A stretch of DNA of 19,366 nt from contig JAWXUU010000023.1 of assembly GCA_044426085.1 (NCBI GenBank), positions 1 to 19,366 on the forward strand, in the 5' to 3' direction. Below are positions 1-6,101 of this stretch, one piece after another. The translations under genes were made by a program, and so were the position numbers. The notes under the pieces were generated by a model. The model was given only the letters and a program-made list of their open reading frames with translations. It was not told the DNA's origin and made no database searches. How positions within the stretch are numbered: the first letter of the stretch is position 1; each line of letters starts with the position of its first letter. Origin of the DNA: JAWXUU01 sp044426085 (GTDB taxonomy: Bacteria; Bacillota; Clostridia; Christensenellales; CAMQZB01).

Positions 1-10
1 GGGTTATTGG

Positions 11-57
11 TGGTTTTGCACGGGCACGGGTCGATGTGGGCATCGACCCCTACGGGG
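11..57. repeat. REP-like hairpin unit, copy 1
   Basis: The unit starts with GGTTTTGCACGGGC, continues with a perfect 9-bp stem (GGGTCGATG at 28-36, CATCGACCC at 41-49, loop TGGG) and ends in CCTACGGG. A second unit with the same flanks but a different stem lies at 90-138. It lies in a non-coding leader. It resembles bacterial REP-type intergenic palindromes, but no family can be named from sequence alone. Confidence 0.65.
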
Positions 58-89
58 TGGGGTCGCACGGTGGTTTTACATTTTATGGG

Positions 90-138
90 CGGTTTTGCAC
101 GGGCGGCGGGCGAACACATGGGTTCGCCCCTACGGGTT
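90..138. repeat. REP-like hairpin unit, copy 2
   Basis: This has the same flanks as the unit at 11-57 (GGTTTTGCACGGGC on the left, CCTACGGG on the right). The stem here is GGGCGAAC (108-115) with GTTCGCCC (122-129). The flanks are conserved while both stem arms have changed together, so the structure is kept rather than the stem sequence. Confidence 0.65.
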
Positions 139-164
139 TTTTCCCACAACCGCCCCATTCCGTT

Positions 165-192
165 TTGAAAAAACGGATAGTTATGATATAAT
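165..192 (+). promoter_or_regulatory. Sigma-A promoter of the EamA transporter gene
   Basis: The -35 box TTGAAA (165-170) and -10 box TATAAT (187-192) are separated by 16 bp. TG at 184-185 makes an extended -10. The next gene starts at 285, giving a leader of roughly 85 nt. Confidence 0.7.
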
Positions 193-284
193 CTATGCCG
201 TGATGTTATTTTGCGCTTACAATATTATATATTTATATACGTCACGCTGAAAATTGATTGAAAATTTTTGATATAGGAGAAATT

Positions 285-1211
285 ATGACTGATAAAACGA
301 AAGATATTTTGCTTTCTCTTTCCTTGCTTCTTGCGGGGGTTATTTGGGGCATGGGGTTCATTGCGGTGGAATACGCGCTTCGAAGTGGGGTTTCGCCCGC
401 CATTATCAACGCGATTCGCTTTTCTGTTGCGGGGATTTTTGTTGCGGTGGTGTTTCGCAAACAAATCGCGACTTTGACACTTCACGAATTTAAGCTGGGT
501 ATTATCCCCGGGCTTTTCATGATGGGGGGATTTTTGCTTCAGGCGACAAGCCAATCTTTCACCAATCCTTCGAATGTGGCTTTCATCACTGCGTTATACA
601 TCATTTTTGTGCCGATTTTTTCCAAAATTGTTTTGAAACACCGCATTGGGCTTCAACGCATTATTGCCGCGATTATCACTTTTGCGGGGATTGGCATTCT
701 TTCGCTTGGGTCGATTGAAACTGGTACGTTCGGGGTTGGGGAGATTCTTGCGTTTTTTGGCGCGGTGGTTTTCGCCATGCATTTTATTTCGCTTGAAAAA
801 CCGTCGCGCGCGGTTTCGCCCGTGAAACTCACTTTCGTGCAGATGGCGGTGGCTTCCGTCGCGTTCTGGATTTACGCGCTGGTGGCGGATTTCGACAGCT
901 TTGCCAAACTTTCAGAAGTCGACTTGCCGATGGCGGTGATTTCCATTTTGTATCTTGGAACTTTTTCAAGCTTCGGCGCTTACCTTATTCAAACAAACGC
1001 GCAAAAACACGTTTCCGCTTCGAAAACCGCGATTCTCATGAGCACAGAATGCCCGCTTGGAAGCACTTTCTCCGTCTGGTTCGGTTTCGATACCTTCACG
1101 ATCTATTTGCTTGTCGGAGGAGCAGTGACCATGGTGGGGGTGGTTCTTACGGAGGTTAGGCTTGGGATGTTTGATAAGGTGGAAAGGAAGGTTGGGCTTG
1201 ATGGGCGATGA
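285..1211 (+). CDS. EamA/DMT-family membrane transporter
   Basis: A 308-residue integral membrane protein of the drug/metabolite transporter superfamily (EamA type), expected in the cytoplasmic membrane and probably exporting a small metabolite. The substrate cannot be told from sequence. The N-terminus carries the typical first helix of the family, with GVIWGMGFIAVEYALRSG followed by an N-AIRF segment, and hydrophobic helices recur to the end, consistent with two five-helix EamA repeats and about ten TM segments. The ATG at 285 was chosen over the in-frame TTG at 258 because AGGAGA lies at 275-280 directly upstream. A clear promoter is at 165-192. The gene is separated by 115 bp from the ABC-F gene and is probably a single-gene unit. 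The family assignment is firm; the function is inferred only at family level. Confidence 0.88.
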   Translation: MTDKTKDILLSLSLLLAGVIWGMGFIAVEYALRSGVSPAIINAIRFSVAGIFVAVVFRKQIATLTLHEFKLGIIPGLFMMGGFLLQATSQSFTNPSNVAFITALYIIFVPIFSKIVLKHRIGLQRIIAAIITFAGIGILSLGSIETGTFGVGEILAFFGAVVFAMHFISLEKPSRAVSPVKLTFVQMAVASVAFWIYALVADFDSFAKLSEVDLPMAVISILYLGTFSSFGAYLIQTNAQKHVSASKTAILMSTECPLGSTFSVWFGFDTFTIYLLVGGAVTMVGVVLTEVRLGMFDKVERKVGLDGR

Positions 1212-1230
1212 TTGATACAAAATTCTGCAC

Positions 1231-1246
1231 CACTTTTTTTAAAGTG
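1231..1246 (+). terminator. Weak hairpin between the EamA and ABC-F genes
   Basis: CACTTT (1231-1236) pairs with AAAGTG (1241-1246) around a TTTT loop, inside a looser TGCAC/GTGC outer pairing (1226-1254). There is no clear U-tract after it. It may be a weak terminator or a leader structure of the ABC-F gene. No convincing promoter is visible in 1212-1326. Confidence 0.25.
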
Positions 1247-1326
1247 AAAAGTGCGGAAATTTGATGATGGGCGAAACTACAACATAAACACACATAAAAC
1301 GAAAAAAAATATAGGAGCGACATATT

Positions 1327-2874
1327 ATGAGCGTACTTTCTATTGTTAATTTGACACACTCTGCTAATGGGCAGAATTTATTTGAGGATGCTAATTTGGA
1401 TATCAACAACGGCGAGAAGGTTGGGATTGTTGGGCTTAATGGGGCGGGGAAGACTACTTTTATGTCTATTCTCACGGGGCATCTTTTGCAGGATTCAGGG
1501 GAGGTCAAGTGGCTTTCTTCTGTCAAGTGGGGATATTTGGACCAACATGCCAATATCGACCGCAATCTTACCATTATGCAATATCTTGAAGGCAGTTTTG
1601 CGGAGCTTTTTGCGCTGAACGAACGCATGAACGCTATGTATATGAAAATGGCGGAGGAAATTTCTGAATCGGAGATGGACGAACTTATGGAAAAGGCTGG
1701 CAGAACCCAGGACAGGCTTATGGCGGACGGCTTTTACGAAATCGAAACGGAAATCAAAAAGGTCGCAACGGGGCTTGGGGTTCATAACTTCGGGTTCGAT
1801 ACTATGATTTCTACCCTTTCGGGTGGGCAACGTGCGAAAGTTATTCTTGCTAAGCTTCTTATCGACAAGCCAAGTTGCATGCTGCTTGACGAGCCGACTA
1901 ACTTTCTTGATATCGAACACATTGATTGGCTCAAGAAATACTTGCAGGATTTTGACGGCACTATTATCATTATTTCGCATGATACAGATTTCTTGAACGC
2001 GACTGTTTCGCTTATTGTGAACATTGAAAATCGCAAAATCACGCGATATCCTGGCAATTATGACCAATTCACTTTGCAACGCGAAAACAACGCCAAGCAA
2101 TATGAAGAGGCGTTCGCGCGCCAACAGCGTGAAATCAAGAAGATGGAAACTTTCATTTCTAAAAATAAAGCGCGCGCCGCAACGGCGGGTATGGCGAACT
2201 CGCGCCAAAAATTGCTCGACAAAATGGATGTGCTTGACAAGCCACGTCAGGTTTATGAAGCGGAATTCACTTTCCCCTACACTGAACTTGTGGCAAAAGA
2301 AATGGTTGTTGTGAAAGATTTGGAAATTGGATACAACAAAAAGGCGATTTTGCCGAAAATTAACTTCCAACTTTCCAGCCAACAAAAAATTTGGATCAAA
2401 GGCACGAACGGGATTGGTAAGTCCACGCTTATCAAGACGCTCGTGGGGCTTTTGCTGAAAATCACTGGCGACTTCAGCATTCACAGCTACGCGAAGATTG
2501 GATATCTTGAACAGGATTTGAACTTTGCTGAATGTACGCAAAATCCGTCTGGATACTTAAACGATTTGTTCCCAAGAAAAAATACGCGCGATATCAAGGC
2601 GGAACTTGCCAAGGTCGGTATCAAAAATGAACTCATGATGCGTCAGCTTTGCAATATGTCGGGCGGGGAGCAAGTGCGTGTGAAACTTTGCGCGCTCTGC
2701 CAAGAAAGTACGAACGTCTTGATTCTTGACGAACCGACAAACCACCTTGACGTGCTCGCAAAAGACGCGCTTAAAAAAGCTCTGCAAAAATACCCTGGCA
2801 CTGTCATCCTCGTAAGCCACGAAATCGGCTGGGCAGATGATATTTGCGATGTGGAATTCAATATTGCGGATTAG
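1327..2874 (+). CDS. ABC-F family ATPase (YbiT/YkpA-like)
   Basis: A 515-residue soluble protein with two ABC ATPase domains and no membrane helices, as in ABC-F ribosome-associated factors. Domain 1 has Walker A GLNGAGKTT (37-45), signature LSGGQ (164-168), Walker B with D188 and E189, and the H-switch in ISHD. Domain 2 has Walker A GTNGIGKST (359-367), signature SGGEQ (445-449), Walker B with D468 and E469, and the SHE switch. A charged linker of about residues 250-310 joins them, matching the ABC-F inter-domain linker. ABC-F proteins bind the ribosomal E site and relieve stalled translation; some give antibiotic resistance. Length and motifs fit the housekeeping YbiT/YkpA branch better than resistance types (inference). 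AGGAG stands just before the ATG. The next gene begins 34 nt after the stop, so co-transcription with the two small genes downstream is likely. Confidence 0.9.
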   Translation: MSVLSIVNLTHSANGQNLFEDANLDINNGEKVGIVGLNGAGKTTFMSILTGHLLQDSGEVKWLSSVKWGYLDQHANIDRNLTIMQYLEGSFAELFALNERMNAMYMKMAEEISESEMDELMEKAGRTQDRLMADGFYEIETEIKKVATGLGVHNFGFDTMISTLSGGQRAKVILAKLLIDKPSCMLLDEPTNFLDIEHIDWLKKYLQDFDGTIIIISHDTDFLNATVSLIVNIENRKITRYPGNYDQFTLQRENNAKQYEEAFARQQREIKKMETFISKNKARAATAGMANSRQKLLDKMDVLDKPRQVYEAEFTFPYTELVAKEMVVVKDLEIGYNKKAILPKINFQLSSQQKIWIKGTNGIGKSTLIKTLVGLLLKITGDFSIHSYAKIGYLEQDLNFAECTQNPSGYLNDLFPRKNTRDIKAELAKVGIKNELMMRQLCNMSGGEQVRVKLCALCQESTNVLILDEPTNHLDVLAKDALKKALQKYPGTVILVSHEIGWADDICDVEFNIAD

Positions 2875-2908
2875 AAATCGAAATAATTAAACACTCGGAG
2901 GTTTTATC

Positions 2909-3247
2909 ATGAATATTCAAATATATGGAAGAAGCAAGTGTTTTGATACTAAGAAGGCGCAGATGTTTTTCAAAGAGAGGCGGATTGCTTTTCAGTTTGT
3001 GGAGATTGATCGCTTTTCTATGGGAAAGCGGGAGCTGGAAACTTGCGCGCGGGCTTGCGGGCTTTATGAGCTTATCAACGAAAAATCGCCACTTTATACT
3101 TCGCTCAATCTCGACAGAATGCGTGTGCCCGATTTGATTTGTAAAACTTTGATTGAAAATCCAAAGGCGCTCAAAACGCCTATCGTGCGAAATGGTAAGT
3201 TTGCAACCGTCGGATTCAAACCTGACGTTTGGAAAACTTGGGAATAA
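2909..3247 (+). CDS. ArsC/Spx-family thioredoxin-fold protein
   Basis: A 112-residue protein of the ArsC/Spx family. The N-terminus has the family pattern of a beta strand followed by GRSKCFDTKKAQMFFKER. Cys12 is at the family's redox position, but the second Cys of the Spx CxxC pair is absent (residue 15 is Lys), so it is closer to the YffB/ArsC-like branch. The expected cis-Pro region is seen in LKTPIVRNGKF near residue 90. Typical length is 110-130, so it is complete. The ATG at 2909 follows CGGAGGT (2896-2902). It sits 34 nt after the ABC-F gene and 38 nt before the DUF1294 gene, probably one transcript. Whether it reduces arsenate, acts on glutathione-like thiols or binds RNA polymerase cannot be decided here. 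Confidence 0.82.
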   Translation: MNIQIYGRSKCFDTKKAQMFFKERRIAFQFVEIDRFSMGKRELETCARACGLYELINEKSPLYTSLNLDRMRVPDLICKTLIENPKALKTPIVRNGKFATVGFKPDVWKTWE

Positions 3248-3285
3248 ATTTATAAAGGGATTTTTGAACTTATAAGGAGAAAATT

Positions 3286-3561
3286 ATGACTATTGTTTTA
3301 TTATTTGCGACTGTTGTTATGTGCGTTGTCAGCTTTTTTGCTATGCTTATTGATAAAAGGCGCGCAATCAAGGGCAAGTGGCGTATTCCTGAGGCTACGC
3401 TTATTGGGCTCGCGTTCTTCATGGGCGGGATTGGCGAGTTTCTCGGCATGAAAACTTTCCGCCACAAAACTAAGCATTTGAAGTTCACAATCGGCGTTCC
3501 GCTTTGTATTCTTTGCAATGTCGCCGTGCTTACATGGACTTTTATGACATTCGGGATTTGA
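3286..3561 (+). CDS. DUF1294 small membrane protein
   Basis: A 91-residue membrane protein with the DUF1294 hallmarks: an N-terminal helix, the DKRRAIKGKWRIPE motif (about residues 23-36), a glycine-rich second helix, the FRHKTKHLKF motif (about 58-67) and a final hydrophobic helix. Three TM segments are likely. The function of the family is unknown. The ATG is preceded by AAGGAGA. It is the last gene of the ABC-F, ArsC/Spx, DUF1294 run, and a strong hairpin with a T-run follows at 3630-3656. Confidence 0.88.
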   Translation: MTIVLLFATVVMCVVSFFAMLIDKRRAIKGKWRIPEATLIGLAFFMGGIGEFLGMKTFRHKTKHLKFTIGVPLCILCNVAVLTWTFMTFGI

Positions 3562-3629
3562 TTTTTTGATTTTTATTCTCGATTTTTGCAAATTTGTGCA
3601 TACAATATATATAATGTAAAAAAATCAGC

Positions 3630-3656
3630 AAAGTGCACCTTAAAAGGGTGCACTTT
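3630..3656 (+). terminator. Rho-independent terminator after the DUF1294 gene
   Basis: AAAGTGCACC (3630-3639) pairs perfectly with GGTGCACTTT (3647-3656) around an A/T-rich loop. The stem's closing T residues run on to make TTTTT. It ends the ABC-F/DUF1294 unit and separates it from the glgB promoter 40 bp later. Confidence 0.8.
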
Positions 3657-3695
3657 TTAGATAAAAATCTATTTTGGTACGTTTTCCTTTTTGTA

Positions 3696-3724
3696 TTGCA
3701 ATTCGCAATTTTCTATGTTATAAT
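3696..3724 (+). promoter_or_regulatory. Sigma-A promoter of the branching-enzyme gene
   Basis: TTGCAA (3696-3701), a 17-bp spacer and TATAAT (3719-3724), with TG at 3716-3717 as an extended -10. The start codon at 3770 lies about 40 nt downstream of the expected start site. Confidence 0.8.
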
Positions 3725-3769
3725 GTGAACAAAAAACAACGCGTGCGACCTGAATATAAGGAGACAAAG

Positions 3770-5755
3770 ATGGCTAAAGCAAATAAAGACACTAAATTTA
3801 AAATTCTCGAAATCGACCCGTGGCTTTCTGACCACGAATCAGATATCAATCTTCGCATGTCGGAATATACCCGCGTGAAACAAACTCTGCTCGGCAGAAA
3901 AAAAATCACGACTTTCGCTTCGGCTCACCACTTGCTCGGGTTTCACAAAACTCGCGACGGTTGGTTTTATCGCGAATGGGCGGATAATGCATACGAACTT
4001 TACCTTATTGGCGACTTCAACGGCTGGCAAAAGACTCACCCGCTCGCAAGACGCGATGACGGGCTTTGGGAAATCTTTATTCCCGGCAAAAACACTCTTA
4101 AACACGGCGATAAAGTCAAAGTGAAAGTTGTTTCTCAGCTTGGTGAAAACGATAGGATTCCGCTTTTTGCCAAACAAGTGGTTCAAGAAACCGACAACTC
4201 GTTCACGGCGCTTATTTGGGACGATTCAAAATCAATCAAGGTCGCTCCGCTAAAACAAATGCCTAAAGAACAGCTCATTTATGAATGCCACATTGGTATG
4301 GCGCAAGACGCTGAAAAACTTGGCACGTTTGACGAGTTTGTTGAAAACGTTCTGCCAAGAATTGCCGATCTTGGTTACACTGCAATTCAAGTTATGGGGG
4401 TTATGCAACACCCTTATTACGCATCGTTTGGGTATCACGTTGCCAATTTCTTCGCCGTTTCCAACTGGTTTGGCGATCCAAATGGGCTTCGTCGCTTGAT
4501 TTCTGCTTGCCACGAGCGTGGCATTGCGGTTTATATCGATATGGTGCATTCTCATGCTGTCAAAAACACTGCGGAAGGGATTAACCTTTTCGACGGAACT
4601 GAAGGTCAATTCTTTTCTGGCGACCACCCACATTGGGACAGCAAGGTGTTCAATTATTCCGATCACCGCGTTTTGTGGTTCTTGCTTTCTAACCTTAAAT
4701 ACTGGATTGAAAGTTTCGATTTCGACGGGTTCAGATTCGACGGCGTGACTTCTATGCTTTATTCTCATCACGGGATTGGGTCTTGCTTTATGCAATACTC
4801 TGATTATTTCAACATGTCCACAAACATCCCTGCGATAACTTATTTGCAACTTGCAAACGACCTTATTCGCGCGATGAAACCTGAAAGCGTGACTATTGCG
4901 GAAGATATGTCTGGCATGCCGGGCATGTGCTTGCCGATTGAATACGGCGGTATTGGGTTTGATTATCGCTTGAACATGGGCGTGCCTGATATGTGGATTA
5001 AGCTCACAAAAGATACAAAAGATGAAGATTGGTCTATTTCACACATATATCACGAACTCACAAGTAAACGTCCGCAAGAAAAGGTTATTTCTTACACAGA
5101 ATCACACGACCAAGCACTTGTTGGCGACAAGACACTTATTTTCAGACTTGCTGATAAGGAAATGTACGAACACATGAGCAAAGGTGATAACAACATGATT
5201 ATCGACCGCGCGTTTGCACTTTTCAAAAATATGAACCTTGCAACAATGGCGCTCGCCGACGGCTTCTTGAACTTCATGGGCAACGAATTCGGTCATCCCG
5301 AATGGATTGACTTCCCACGCGAAGGCAACGGCAACAGCTTTAAATACGCTCGCAGACAATGGCACCTTGCAGATGACCCTAATTTGAAATTTTCTGAACT
5401 GCTCGCATTTTCCAAAGATGCAGTTGCAATTTGCAAAGAAGCGGGAACTTTCTCGGCTTCTCCTGAAGTGAAATTCTTCCACGAAGAAAAGAAAATCTTC
5501 GCTTTCGAAAAGAACGGTTACATCTTCGCTTTCAACTTCAGCCCAACTTATTCCGAAACAGAATTTTATATCGGCGCTGGCGAAAACGAAGTGTTCGAAT
5601 GCGTGTTCACTTCTGATTTAGGCAAATACGGCGGTTTCGCAAGGGTTGAACAAGGCGAAAAATTCTACACTTTCGAAAAATACCAAGGAACAAACCAATT
5701 CGGCTTCCAAACATATCTGCCAGCAAAATGCGCATGTGTGTATAAGAGAGTGTGA
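3770..5755 (+). CDS. glgB: 1,4-alpha-glucan branching enzyme, GH13_8 (eukaryote-like) type
   Basis: A 661-residue cytosolic enzyme that would cut alpha-1,4 glucan chains and rejoin them as alpha-1,6 branches in glycogen. An N-terminal CBM48-like domain (about residues 60-150, with the LIGDFNGW motif) precedes the GH13 barrel. Visible catalytic residues are the nucleophile D324 in GFRFDGVTSM, acid/base E378 in TIAEDMSG, and D447 in YTESHDQALVGDKT. The GFRFDGVTSMLYSHHGIG block and the TESHDQALVGDKT block are hallmarks of subfamily GH13_8, the plant/animal/fungal type also found in some bacteria, rather than the usual bacterial GH13_9 GlgB. A C-terminal all-beta domain ends the protein. ATG 3770 was chosen over an upstream in-frame TTG (3674) because AAGGAG stands at 3758-3763 and the TTG lies upstream of the promoter. 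No glgA, glgC or glgP is adjacent. Confidence 0.92.
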   Translation: MAKANKDTKFKILEIDPWLSDHESDINLRMSEYTRVKQTLLGRKKITTFASAHHLLGFHKTRDGWFYREWADNAYELYLIGDFNGWQKTHPLARRDDGLWEIFIPGKNTLKHGDKVKVKVVSQLGENDRIPLFAKQVVQETDNSFTALIWDDSKSIKVAPLKQMPKEQLIYECHIGMAQDAEKLGTFDEFVENVLPRIADLGYTAIQVMGVMQHPYYASFGYHVANFFAVSNWFGDPNGLRRLISACHERGIAVYIDMVHSHAVKNTAEGINLFDGTEGQFFSGDHPHWDSKVFNYSDHRVLWFLLSNLKYWIESFDFDGFRFDGVTSMLYSHHGIGSCFMQYSDYFNMSTNIPAITYLQLANDLIRAMKPESVTIAEDMSGMPGMCLPIEYGGIGFDYRLNMGVPDMWIKLTKDTKDEDWSISHIYHELTSKRPQEKVISYTESHDQALVGDKTLIFRLADKEMYEHMSKGDNNMIIDRAFALFKNMNLATMALADGFLNFMGNEFGHPEWIDFPREGNGNSFKYARRQWHLADDPNLKFSELLAFSKDAVAICKEAGTFSASPEVKFFHEEKKIFAFEKNGYIFAFNFSPTYSETEFYIGAGENEVFECVFTSDLGKYGGFARVEQGEKFYTFEKYQGTNQFGFQTYLPAKCACVYKRV

Positions 5756-5782
5756 CAAATCAACGCGTCGCGTTGATTTGTC
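5754..5782 (+). terminator. Hairpin overlapping the glgB stop codon
   Basis: GACAAATCAACGCG (5754-5767) and its exact reverse complement (5769-5782) form a near-perfect palindrome whose first bases are inside the TGA stop. No U-tract follows, so it may terminate poorly or act as a 3' end stabiliser. Confidence 0.55.
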
Positions 5783-5822
5783 AATTAAAAATTAAAAACA
5801 GGCTTCGCTCTGCGAGCTCGAT

Positions 5823-5983
5823 AAAAATTAAAAATTGTGGTAGGCACGGGAGCAAAGCTCCCTGTGCATTCAATTATTAGATAATACAATAGGAGCGTTA
5901 CTGTTAAAAAGTAACGCTCCTATCATCATTTCAAATATAGATTGCACGAGCACCGCGAGTGCTTACCACAATTTTTAATTTTT
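5823..5983. repeat. 161-bp MITE-like element with 25-bp terminal inverted repeats and internal hairpins
   Basis: The left arm 5823-5847 pairs with 5959-5983: 20 bp are perfect (outer part ending GTGGTA), then one G-T wobble, then GCAC/GTGC. Inside are a hairpin at 5844-5867 (GGGAGC-AAA-GCTCCC inside GCAC/GTGC) and a perfect 14-bp hairpin at 5889-5923 (5889-5902 with 5910-5923, 7-nt loop). It encodes no protein. Long terminal inverted repeats around a non-coding core suggest a miniature non-autonomous element. No target-site duplication is recognisable because both ends sit in AT-repeat sequence. Confidence 0.55.
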
Positions 5984-6052
5984 AATTTTTAATTTTTAAT
6001 TTTAAATTTTCTGTTTTTAATTTTCTGTTTTTAATTTTCTGTTTTTAATTTT
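5970..6052. repeat. AT-rich tandem repeats (7-mer and 14-mer)
   Basis: Four copies of the 7-mer AATTTTT (5970-5997) are followed by three exact copies of the 14-mer TTTTCTGTTTTTAA (6007-6048) and a partial fourth. The same words occur in the opposite orientation at 19218-19257 beside an IS30 fragment, and shorter traces lie at 5783-5804. Confidence 0.75.
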
Positions 6053-6076
6053 ACTGAGTCCGCAGAACAAAACCAA

Positions 6077-6101
6077 TTTAGTAAAGCTTCGTTTTGCTAA
6101 A
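6077..6101 (-). terminator. End hairpin of the ParE-ParC operon
   Basis: TTTAGTAAAGC pairs with GTTTTGCTAAA around TTC, 11 bp including two G-T wobbles. It overlaps the ParC-like stop codon (TAG, 6097-6099). On the minus strand a loose T-rich run follows, so it is a plausible but weak terminator. Confidence 0.4.

Larger units (their letters stand above)
5756..6096. other. Gene-free spacer rich in inverted and AT repeats
   Basis: There is no credible reading frame between glgB and the ParC-like gene. The stretch holds the glgB end hairpin, a MITE-like inverted-repeat element, AT-rich tandem repeats and the end hairpin of the topoisomerase operon. The two flanking genes converge on it. Confidence 0.8.

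Noticed and set aside
1327..2874. Antibiotic-resistance ABC-F
   Set aside because: Motifs fit the housekeeping branch, the leader shows no attenuator peptide, and no resistance genes lie nearby.
3590..3656. Small RNA gene made of a TATAAT-like box followed by the 3630-3656 hairpin
   Set aside because: The transcript would be little more than the hairpin, and the hairpin is explained as the terminator of the upstream genes.
5970..6052. CRISPR-like spaced repeats
   Set aside because: The repeats are 7 and 14 bp, AT-only tandem units with no unique spacers, and no cas genes are present.
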